In this document: piece after piece, positions 38,635-51,400 of the stretch
Numbering within the stretch: position 1 is the first letter of the stretch
How the letters are laid out: every line of letters begins with the position of its first letter
DNA from: Vespa crabro
Taxonomy: Eukaryota; Arthropoda; Insecta; Hymenoptera; Vespidae
DNA length: 64,000 nt
Assembly: GCF_910589235.1 (NCBI RefSeq)
Contig: NC_060974.1
Coordinates: forward strand, 1,966,003-2,030,002
Direction of reading: 5' to 3'
Program-made: the position numbers and the translations under genes
The notes under the pieces: model-generated
The model's database searches: none
The model's input: only the letters and a program-made list of their open reading frames with translations
What the model was told of the DNA's origin: nothing

Positions 38635-39317
38635 AATTTTAATTTCTTCGAAGATGAATGTAAAAAAGAAAAAAAAGCAAACGCGTTATTTTTATCTATT
38701 CAAAAACCTTTTCGTTTTCTTCAATATTTTGTTTTATCATGCACTTGTTTAATTATATGTAATGGTAATCGTAAAAATGGTCTAATTCATAATTTAAATC
38801 GATTATTATTTTCGTTTATGTTTAAAAAAAAATTATATATATATATATGTACATATATGCATAATGAATTGGACAATTTTTATAATCACCTGTACATACA
38901 CATAGTAGTTATACACGTTCTTCCATAAACGCGATTTGAAATCACTTCTTACACTTTCTTTATTTTCAAACTTATAGAGAGTTTGAGAGTTTTATAATTT
39001 TACGTTATATTTATTTCTCTATGTATCCGTGAGTTAATAAAATTTTCGTTACATTGGTTTTACCGTTTTTATGTTTTCCCTCATTTCACTGCACTTTTTT
39101 TTTTTTTAAGCATGAGATAAATTAAAACGAGGAGATAGCATGCAACTCCTCGCGGTGCATACAAGTATTCAATTGATTTTTCTTTTTTGCTTAGTCCTTA
39201 TTCTAGTTTCCCTCCTTTAAAAAATGCAAAAAGAAAAGAAAAGAAAAAATGAGAGCGTGAGAAAGAACGAACGAACGAGCGAGAGAATTTTTTTTTCAAT
39301 GTATCGTGTATGTATAC

Positions 39318-39385
<68 letters not shown>

Positions 39386-41013
39386 ATGCGTGAACATATG
39401 TAATATTGTAATATAAATACTTATATAATATGCTGATTTATTAGTGATCTTAAAATTTCAGAGTCATAAGTATGACAGGCAAGAAACGTACCTTCGTTTC
39501 GCTCGTTTCCAAGGCACATATATACAACTATATATATATACATACATACATACATATATATACATTCACACAAATATACATACACGCATACATACATATG
39601 TATGTTAAACATTTCTTTTTTTTTTTTTTTCATTATACTTTCCATCGATATAACCATGCATACGATTATAACAAGCAATGCGTGAAAGGTGCCTGTTTTT
39701 CTTTCTCCCCCTCTCACTTATTTGCATTTATATAATTTTTTTTCATTTCCTCCATTAAATTTCATATTCCTGTTGTACTTGTTATTAAATAAATTAATAA
39801 GTTAACGTTATTACACTGTAATTAAAACGAAAAGAACGTAAATCTTGTTATCTTGTTGTCATATGTCATTAGTTGACTGATCTTTCTTCGTTATGCAATA
39901 ATAGGTAAGCAATTATTTCTAATTGCAATGATGGAGATAATCAACATTATTATTTGATATAACATATATACACGCACACGCACACACATATACGTAATTG
40001 AACTAATTCTTATCGAACGCATATCATAAACATAAAATTTTATCAGTCTATATATAAATATATGTATGCTGCTGTATGTATATATATTCATATATATTTA
40101 TTGATATAACACAAAACTTTGTGATAAACAGGTGGCCGCTATTCTAGTGGAGAATAATGCCTCGGTAAAAGCCACAACGAAAAATGGTTTTACGCCGCTC
40201 CACATAGCGGCCAAATATGGCAATATGAACGTGGCAAAGATCCTTCTGCAAAAGGACAGCAAGCTTGATGCTCAAGGAAAGGTTAGCAGACGATTTATAG
40301 CAGTTCAATGATATAAAATGAAATAAAGATGAGATAAAAATGAACAAAAAAGAAGAAAAAGAAAAAAGAAAAGAAAAGAAAAGAAAAGGAATCGTTCCGT
40401 TAATCCTTTATAAATTTTAGTAACTTTCAAGTCTTATACGCTTATATTTGTTCTTTTTTTTTATATATATTAAATGTTTTTAAGAATAAATACTTAGCAA
40501 TACTATAACTTGTATACTAACAAAAATTAGATTACAGAGGGTTATATTTACGTGTTCTATTACGGTGAGAATTTACTAATCATTTTTAGAACGACATTAC
40601 ACCACTGCATCTGGCATGCCATTACGATCATCCAAATGTTGCGAATCTTCTATTAGAGAAGGGTGCTTCACCCCATCTTGCATCACAAAATGGACATACT
40701 CCGTTACACATCGCTGCACGTAAAAATCAGGTATTAAAGTAATCAATACCAATCATTTCTTTCCATTTTTCCATTTTAATGTATATCTCTAACGAAAAAT
40801 CTACATCACTTGGCACAGATGGACATTGCTTCTACTCTGTTGGAAGGCGGAGCGAACGCAAATGCCGAGTCTAAGGCAGGATTCACGCCTCTACATTTGA
40901 GCTCACAAAAGGGTCATTATGATATGACGAATTTACTTATCGAGCATGGAGCTGATCCAAATCACAAAGCTAAGGTATTTTTTTTTGTTAAATAATCGAT
41001 TAAGTTAATAAAC

Positions 41014-41049
<36 letters not shown>

Positions 41050-41052
41050 GTA

Positions 41053-41141
<89 letters not shown>

Positions 41142-44087
41142 TCTGTTCGACCCTTTTCAGAATGGTCTAACAGCGTTACATCTCTGTGCTCAAGAAGATT
41201 TCGTCAGAGTCGCTTCGATTCTCGTAAAAAATGATGCCAATGTCGAAAGTCAAACCGAGACTGGTTATCGACCTATTCACGTTGCCGCACATTTTGGAAA
41301 TCTCTCGATGATACGATTTTTATTAAAACACAATGCCGAGATCGACGTAAGAACGGCTCAAAATTACACGCCCCTTCATCAGGCCGCGCAACAGGGTCAC
41401 GCTCATGTTGTTAGTGCTCTTTTAGAAGGAAATGCATCGCACAAAGCTCGTACAAACGTACGTAAATACTTTCATAAGATGCTTTTTAATTATTTTAGTT
41501 ATTAATCTAATCACAATTAATCCTGCCAATTACATTTTTACTTGTTTCCGGTATTTATGTTTACGTGATATCTATCGTTTTTATTCTTAGGATGGCTTGA
41601 CTGCTTTAAATATTGCTCAAAAGTTAGGATATATATCAGTGATGGAAGTATTAAAAGGAATGCCTTATGATAATTTAGCTCCGGATAATAAAAATTGGGA
41701 AGAAAAGTACAAAGTTATAGCGCCAGAGAGTTTGCAAGAAACGAGTCTTATGTCCGATTCCGATGACGAGGGTGGTAAGAATAATATTATCTATACGTTA
41801 ACGTCTTATAATTGATTTATCATTCATAAATCTTAATTGCGTTTATTAGCTTCGGATGCATTGATTAGCGAGCAACCATACAAATATCTTACCGCGGATT
41901 TAATGAAGAGTCTACGAGATGATTCCTTACCAATCGATGTAACGAAGGACGACCCAATACACAGACAAGGTTAGTCTACTAAATTTAAATACTAATACTA
42001 GTTTAAATACTAATCAGAGCGTGTAACATGATCGATTTCCGATTTTTTTCATTTTAGTTACAAAAGAAGAAAAACAGGAATTCACTCAAAGTAATAATTA
42101 CTGTCTCGCAGAAAACTTTGACAGTAATGATACATTGAATTTGGGGTACGTAATAATCTATATTGAATTTAATCCAAAATCACGGTGATCGAATAATAAA
42201 TATTAGGGTAGTAAAGCCAAAAGTCACGCTTTAGATTCTCTAAAATATTGGATAAGCTAGATTAGTTTCATAGTTGTAACATAAAAGATCTCTTCAAGTT
42301 TTTTTCACCTCTTGTAGAAACTCTTATTATCATCTAAACATTGAATATAAATTTGTTACGTAGAAAATTATATAACACGGAGCTTAAAATATTGTAATTT
42401 GACCTAATTCTAATGTTTCGTAATTCACTCTAGCTTTAGACGTAATGATTTCCTTATAAATAATTGATTGAATTAAACGTATTTTGATTTTAGGAGACTT
42501 CACTTCCGATCGTAAGTACCTAAACACGTATATCCCATTGCTAGAATTTAGAAAAAGTTTGGAAATTCAAATACATCTATATATCTATATATCTAAAGTC
42601 GATAAAGAAAAAAACAAAAAAAATGTCTCTATATTTTGCTATGATATTTCAAATTTGCAGATTTTTAGTGAGTTTCCTCGTGGATGCACGAGGTGGTGCA
42701 ATGAAGGGTTGCAGGCATAGTGGTGTACGAATAATTGTTCCACCCCGTAGAGCAACGATGCCATTACGGGTAACGTGCAGATTAGTAAAACCTAGTAAAG
42801 TAGCTAATCCACCGCCTCTAATGGAAGGTGAGGCTTTAGCAACTCGAATTATAGAGATGGGTCCAGTTGGAGCAACCTTTTTAGGGTAAGTTCACAATGG
42901 AATATTTAGAAATTGATTATTTAAAAAGAATTTTCTTTACGCGAATGTGATCCTTTATAGGCCAGTATTGATCGACATACCACACTTTGCATCGATCCGT
43001 GGCAAAGAGAGGGAAATTATTATTCTTAAGAGTGAAAATGGAGAAACGTGGAAAGAGCATGATAATTCGGTCGATAATGACGACACCTTGCTTAATACAC
43101 CACATGGTACGTATCAAATATTAGAAATACTTTACAAGCCAATTTTTTATAATGCGTATTAAAATATTATATAATGTTAAAATTATACTGTCATTTATAG
43201 TGGCATTAATTATATAAAAAAAAATATGAAGTATTGTTTTTTTTAACACCATTATCGACGAATTATCATCGTATTATGAATAAAAATTTAATTTACAGAT
43301 CCCCAAATGAACGCAGCCCATTCCGGCAGAATAACTCGTATAATAACGACTGAATTTCCTCAATACTTTGCGATAGTGACTAGAATCAAGCAAGAGGTAC
43401 ACGTGATAGGAGCCGAAGGTGGAATTTTAATGTCTAGTGTAGCAAACGACGTTCAAGCCGTATTTCCACCTGGTGCTCTGACGAAAAAAATCAAAGTTGG
43501 CTTACAAGTAAGTAAAAAAAAAACTGAAAATAGAATTTTTTATTCTTCCTGAAATCTGATCGTAAAAATTTAGTAAACTGTACACACACAATACAATTTA
43601 GTAGACAAGTCAGTTCCGACTATAGTGAAGCCACAAAAAGTTAAGCTATTAAAGACAAATGAGTATTGGTTTATTAAGACATATGATACCTTGTTGTAGG
43701 CACACGTCATCCCTGCAGAGCTTACAGCCAAACTTTTAGGTAACTGTGTTGCTGTATCACCCGTCATTACAATTGAGCCCAGAAGAAGAAAGTTTCACAA
43801 GCCGATTACTTTGACTATACCCGTGCCACAAGCTGCGAACAAAGGAATGATCAATCAATATGGAGGCGAAACACCAACTTTACGATTGCTTTGCAGTATC
43901 GCTGGTATACGCAGATTCGATCAAAATATTATATAAATTATTTAAACAACATTATTGAATGTTTGATAATGCATTTAGTAAATTTTGCCTAACTCTAGTA
44001 ATGTGATAACAGTTATTTGGTCACATGTCTCTTTTTTATTTCAAAAGTAATTCTTTTGAATGATTTACTGGGCCAAAAGTATAATAG

Positions 44088-44146
<59 letters not shown>

Positions 44147-44205
44147 ATATATATATATTTTTTATATATATATATATATATATATTTTATATATATATAT
44201 ATATA

Positions 44206-44272
<67 letters not shown>

Positions 44273-44789
44273 GCACATATAAAGGGATTGTTTAATGTAA
44301 CTAATTAAACAATTAGTAAATAATTAAGCTTTCATTTTCTATGTCAGGTGGTACCAGCGAAGCCCAATGGGAAGATGTTACTGGTTCAACACCATTGACG
44401 TTCATGAATGACCGTGTGTCCTTCACAACCACAGTTTCAGCCAGGTTTTGGCTAATGGATTGTAGGAATATTAGCGAAGTTCCAAAAATGGCGACGGAAC
44501 TATATAAAGAATCTTTGTTTATACCTTACATTACAAAGTACGTGTTTCCTTTTTTACATTTATCTTTTGCAAATATTCAATGATCAAAGCTTTCTAATTG
44601 TTTTTGCAGTTTCGTAATATATTCAAAACGAATGGATACTCTCGAAGCTACGTTAAGGATATTGTGCATGACTGATGGCAAGGAAGGAATGCACACGTTG
44701 GAAAGACAAGAAGAATTCTTGGAGATTGTAAAGAGCCGTGATGTCGAGGTAAACTAAGAAATATCTTCTAGTTGTAATTAATGCAAATA

Positions 44790-44826
<37 letters not shown>

Positions 44827-46177
44827 GTAATAATAATAATAATAATAAATAACATTTGTTAATTATATTTGTTCCAGGCTCTACATGGAAAAGATCTTTA
44901 CATCGAATTCAGCGGAAATCTAATACCAGTCACAAAGTCAGGAGTACAATTAAAGTTCACTTTCAAAGCTTTCCGTCAGAATCGTCTATCATTTCACGTT
45001 AAAGTAAAAGATCCACTTTTGGATCCCGTAGCGAGAATGTTATTTATGCGCGAACCTAAAGTTGCAAAGGGTGAACCACCACAGCAACCAATTTGTGTAC
45101 TGAATATCGTCTTACCTGAGGTTACGAGCAAAATTGAAATTCAGAAAAAACTAACAGGTAATATTATTGGGCACTTACATGCATGCATATATATATATAT
45201 ATTTTGCAAGAATATAAACATGATTTTTTTTTTCTTAATAGCAACATACGAAGATTCGAATATCATAAATCAAAAAATGGACTTTTACAAATCAAAATAC
45301 GGTATGGAACAGAAGGAGAAGGGAGACCAGCCAAAAGACACGTCACCGTCAGAGGAAAAGTTCATTGCCGATACTCTCCAGAAAGAACAAACAGGTACGA
45401 CATTCTCATTTATTATAATACAATGGAAAATTGTTTTTAAATTTAATTATAAAGTAAGGATTAACTTAAGGATGCATTAAAATTAAAAATCTATAGAGTT
45501 AAGAATCGAGAATGAAAAACAGTGTGCAAGGTGCAAAAAGAAAACTTTTAAAATGATATTTATGTGAGGAAGACGTCGACACATTTAAATTTTATATAAA
45601 TCTCGTAAATCATGTGACAATAATAATTTATTCCGTTCTTGATGATTCACGTTCGATTGATTTCTTTTCTTTTTAACATTTCTATGTTTTATTTGTTCTG
45701 TATTTATATGTTCGTTTAAGGTAAAATGTCAATCCATTTACGGCTTAAAGATTGAGTGAGGCTTCTATAATTTAATTATACGTAAGAGTCTCAACAAATG
45801 CTCGGAAGGTGCCGAGATAGCCTCTTTTAGTTTTACCATGTTCGTCGAGGAAAGAGCAGTAGCTAATAACTTTGCTTGTCCCTTTATGCTTGAGTAGCTC
45901 TGATTTGAATCGTCGAAAACGTGAGTTCTATTTTTCTTTTTATCCGTATACGTTTTTCTAACGATCCTCATCGATTTCATTTCAAATATCCGTTTATCTA
46001 TTTCCTTAATCTCATTCTCTTATTTACGTGCACTTGTATTCTCCATTGACTTTATTTTCATTAATTTTCTCTTTCCTTATGATTTTCAGTTGCAGGTTTT
46101 TTTAAGTTCATTAGTAGTTTGCACTTACGATACGCACGTTGAAAACAAAAGTATATAAAATAGATATACATACGTAC

Positions 46178-46234
<57 letters not shown>

Positions 46235-48410
46235 TACACGCATACACACATATATATATATACGTGCAACGAATAGAAAAATTTACAATGGAAGATTCAG
46301 GCCAAGCGAACACCATGAACGAAACGAGTCCTACAATCGACGTTAATAATGAAAAAGATAAGACCGAGAACGATGAATCGTCGGTCTCTAAGATTACGAT
46401 TGATTTGTGCGAATTAAAACAGATCAATTGTGAGATAGGTACCAAGGAGATGTCTCAAAGTTGTTCAACAAATTCATGCAATGAAGAAGACAAAGTGAAT
46501 AATAAAAATTGTTCGAACCCGTTGAATGAATCTCGGGAAGAGCAAAAGAACGATCAAAAGAATGTAGCCAAAGAGGGCGATGAAAAAAATTATAATGAAT
46601 GTTGTGCATTAGAAGATAATACACAAAAATTGAAACAATGTTGTCAGAGTCCATCCAGAGGAAAAGAGACAACGAGTATGAAACAAAAACGTAAATCCAG
46701 ATCTACGAGAAGACGATTGAATGCCATGATCAATAATACATCCTTACATTTCTCTGATACGGACTCGGAAGGTGAATTGGTCATTATGGAAGCTTATGCA
46801 CGTACTCCTCCTAGTCCTGCAAAGTCACGAGGACCTATAATTTCTGTGACAATGGAGGATATTAAAGATGGTTATGATATAATGGAGGATATGAATCCTC
46901 GATGTTTAACAATATCGTCGACTCCTGAAATAAACATATCTCGACGTGGAAGTTTTGCGGAAAATCTCACGGATGTCGATGAGATTTATACAAGTGAACC
47001 TGAAAACGAACAGAAACTAGAAGGAAGAAAGAGTTTGACCTTAACAGGAGTTACTTATCAAGGTGAAACTGACGTCGAGGATATATCAAATGACGAGGAT
47101 GAACCGATCATTTACGTCACACCCAGATTGGATATCTTGTGCGAGTTTGGTGGTGAGACTATTACTACCAAGGAAGGGGATGGACCATTTTCCGTAGAGA
47201 TACGTAGTCGAATGTCGAAAGAAATAGAAGATACTGAAGTCCGAAATTCATCTGAAACTGTGATCATGCCGAATACGGACAGCGAGGATATGGAAATATC
47301 GGATGAGGATGATCTACAAGTAGCTTCTTGTAGTCATCGCGATCTGTTCGAAGATTTTGACGTTTTAGCAGGTTCTCAGATCGTGATGACGAATGTTAAT
47401 AAGATGGATAACACGCTCGTTGTTTTGGATATTCAGGAAGATGTCAACATCGGTGATTGTCATACCGATATTGAAGATGTAGATTGAATTTAAAATGTGC
47501 CGAATGAATTTTATTTAACGAAACGCGGAATGTTATGTATCAAATCGATTATTTGCTACCAAGGATTACAATCTTGTATCCCTCCATTATCATTTTGTTT
47601 TATTTTTTCACGTCAGTCCGATCTTTTGATTTATCTCAATCGCAAAGAATTTCTTCTTATTGTGTTATTCGTTTTCCTTTTTGCACCGTGCTCGATCTAT
47701 TGAAAATCTATTGTTTTCTTGATCTATAAAAAAAACTTTGGTAATGATTAACCCTCGATTGAACATCGCTTTGGTCGTTCTCGTGACTAAATATTTTATT
47801 CCGTGCAATAATCTTGCTTCAAACTCTCAACAAAATTTCTTTTTCTTTTTTAACTTCTCAAATTATTTTCTCTTTGTTTTTGTATTATTAATTATTTAAT
47901 CAAATGACGAATATCTTATTTGAATTAATAATCCGAAACATATGGAGAATAAAATTTATTTATCTTGGTATGGTCAATACTACTTAAGGGTTAAATAAAA
48001 AAGAGATTTCAATATTTCACGGATAAATATTCTTTCAAATAAATTATTTCTAATCGTGGAACAGTGCTCTAATGATCAATTGTAATCCGTTCGAAGAAAA
48101 AAATGAAAAAAATTAATATCTTTTTTCGAGTACAAATGAAACGAGTGCAAATATTTATATTTTTACACTTCTTCGCGTCTGTATACTTTTTTCTGTTCGG
48201 CTAAAGATTCATTTTAACATTTTGATGCCGATAATAATGCGATATTTTTTTATGTACTTGTTATACTTGCAGGCAGAACTGCCGTCATCAACATAATCAT
48301 AGACAACCATATGGGATATTAAATACAAAATAACAGCATGTCTGTCTTCAACTTCTTTAACGAAATTTCGCAGATGCATATATAAGTCAATGTTATATAT
48401 TATAAAAATA

Positions 48411-48472
<62 letters not shown>

Positions 48473-51400
48473 CACATACAAAGAATATACATTATAAATT
48501 AAATAGAAATCGATGACTAATTGAATTAGTCATTGAATTGTTGAATGTATTATTCATGTTAGAATAATGAGTTGTTATGTGTATAGTTAACAAAAGTTTA
48601 TGAATTAATTCAATGTTTGATTATTATATTAGAAAGCTATGAGCTTTTTTGCGCAAGTACATAAAGAGTTTTGCACGCAGCACGAGACGACGAAAGAGAA
48701 AGAGAGAGCGAGAGCGCGCGCAAGCGAGAGAGAGAGAGAGAGAGAGAGAGAATGGGAGATTAAAAAAGAAAAAAATTGTAAAATGAAATGATGTAATTAT
48801 TGATTATAATTAACGTGCTAAATAAAAAGTAATATGAGCATCATTCTTGGTTGTTCTAGATGCCGCTACTATCCACGAATCCTTTGCACAAAAAGCGGCT
48901 TGTCCCCTAGAATCCGTAGATGCTAGTTATCCCAATAAAATAGCCGGCCAACAAGAGCATGATCTTTCGCCTAGCGTCGAAAAGCAAACATATTCGGAGA
49001 AGCGAAAATTCTGGGAGGATATATCAAAGAAGAGAGAGAGTTATCAACGTTCTGAATCCGAGGTATCAAGGACCTCACAATTGACAGTCAACGAGAGCGA
49101 CAGTGAGTATATGCAAAATGTCGTATCGGAGGAAGAGATAACTGAGGTAACATCCGTTGGCTCGGATACTATGGAAAATGTTAATATCCCTGATATTTCG
49201 GAATGTTCCGTTGCGGAGAAGGCACATTATTTTGAGGAACAAATACAAAAGGAATTGAGTAAGGTACCGGCTAAATTGCAACAGGATACTGTGAAACCTG
49301 AAAAAGATAAAAGTGTTAAGATTCAACGAGTGGAAAAGCCTATTGATGTTGCCCAAGTGGAAACTACGAGAGATGTTGAACATGAGGGGAAAGAATTAAT
49401 GTCGAGTCATGTAGAAGAGAAGGATAAAGACGAAAGTGATAAGTTAAGGAAGGAAGACTTCAAAGATGAAGAGATTACATATAAGTTCCATAGGGAGGAA
49501 TATCGAGAGACATTAGTTGTTGGTATGGAAAAAATGATTGAACTGGATCGAAAGGTAAAGGATATAATGGACAAGAAAGAAGATGAAAAGAAAGAGTCTG
49601 AATTAAAGAAGAAAAAGGAAGAAAAGGGAATTAAGAAGAAGGCGTCTGAACTAAAGAAAAAACTAGAAGAAGAAGAAGTAAAGAGGAAAGAGACTGAACT
49701 ACAGAAGAAACAAGATGCTGAATTAAAAAAGAAACAAGAGGAAGAGGAAGCAAAGAGAAAAGAAACTGAATTGAAAAAGAAACAAGAGGAAGAGGAAGCA
49801 AAGAGGAAAGAGGCAGAATTGAAAAAAAAACAAGAGGAAGAGGAAGCAAAAAGGAAAGAGGCTGAACTGAAAAAGAAACAAGAGGAGGAGGAAGCAAAAA
49901 GGAAAGAAGCTGAATTAAAAAAGAAACAAGAAGAAGAGGAAGCAAAGAGGAAAGAAGCCGAACTAAAAAAGAAACAGGAGGAAGAAGAAGCAAAGAGAAA
50001 AGCGGCTGAATTGAAAAAGAAACAAGAGGAGGAGGAAGCAAAAAGGAAAGAGGCAGAATTGAAAAAGAAACAAGAGGAGGAGGAAGCAAAAAGGAAAGAG
50101 GCAGAATTGAAAAAGAAACAAGAGGAGGAGGAAGCAAAAAGGAAAGAGGCAGAATTGAAAAAGAAACAAGAGGAGGAGGAAGCAAAGAGAAAAGAAGCTG
50201 AATTAAAAAAGAAACAAGAAGAAGAGGAAGCAAAGAGGAAAGAAGCTGAATTAAAAAAGAAACAAGAAGAAGAAGAAGCAAAGAGGAAAGAAGCCGAACT
50301 AAAAAAGAAACAAGAAGAAGAAGAAGCAAAGAGGAAAGAAGCCGAACTAAAAAAGAAACAGGAGGAAGAAGAAGCAAAGAGAAAAGAAGCCGAACTAAAA
50401 AAGAAACAAGAAGAAGAGGAAGCAAGAAAGAAAGAAGCAGAATTGAAAAAGAAACAAGAAGAGGAGGAAGCAAAGAGAAAAGAAGCCGAACTAAAAAAGA
50501 AACAAGAAGAAGAGGAAGCAAGAAAGAAAGAAGCAGAATTGAAAAAGAAACAAGAAGAGGAGGAAGCAAAAAGGAAAGAGGCTGAATTGAAAAAGAAACA
50601 AGAGGAGGAGGAAGCAAAAAGGAAAGAGGCAGAATTGAAAAAGAAACAAGAGGAGGAGGAAGCAAAAAGGAAAGAGGCTGAATTGAAAAAGAAACAAGAG
50701 GAGGAGGAAGCAAAAAGGAAAAAGGCAGAATTGAAAAAGAAACAAGAAGAAGAGGAAGCAAAAAGGAAAGAGGCAGAATTGAAAAAGAAACAAGAGGAAG
50801 AGGAAGCAAAGAAGAAAGAGGCAGAATTGAAAAAGAAACAAGAGGAGGAGGAAGCAAAAAGGAAAGAGGCAGAATTGAAAAAGAAACAAGAGGAAGAGGA
50901 AGCAAAGAAGAAAGAGGCAGAATTGAAAAAGAAACAAGAAGAGGAGGAAGCAAAAAGGAAAGAGGCAGAATTGAAAAAGAAACAAGAGGAAGAGGAAGCA
51001 AAGAAGAAAGAGGCAGAATTGAAAAAGAAACAAGAGGAGGAGGAAGCAAAAAGGAAAGAGGCAGAATTGAAAAAGAAACAAGAGGAAGAGGAAGCAAAAA
51101 GGAAAGAAGCTGAATTAAAAAAGAAACAAGAAGAAGAGGAAGCAAAGAGGAAGGAGGAAGAAGAAAAAACAAAGAAAAAGATGGAAGAAGAAGAAGCAAA
51201 GAAAAAGAAGGAAGAAGAAGAAGCTAAGAAGAAAGAGGCTGAATTAAAGAAGAAAAAGGAAGAAGAAGAAGTTAAGAGGAAAGAGGCCGAATTGAAGAAG
51301 AAACAAGAGGAAGAAGAAGCAAAAAGGAGAAAAGAAGAAGAAGTAAAGAAAAAAAAACAACAAGAAGAGGAAGAAGCAAGAAGGAAAAAGGAAGAGGAAG

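Larger units (their letters stand above)
45395..48859 (+). other. Intron preceding the giant ankyrin-2 exon
   Basis: 3.5 kb. It contains an acidic 399-codon frame (46288-47487, listed separately), TA tracts (46182-46260 and 48412-48468) and a GA tract (48724-48751). Apart from that frame I see no exon; in particular I see no death-domain sequence. Confidence 0.5.

Noticed and set aside
44017..44308. Frames of alternating Tyr-Ile in the TA tract
   Set aside because: Direct translation of a TA microsatellite.
45183..45440. Alternative frame across the ankyrin-2 exon 45242-45394
   Set aside because: Phase at both borders fits only the frame ATYEDSN...KEQTD; the other is a shadow.
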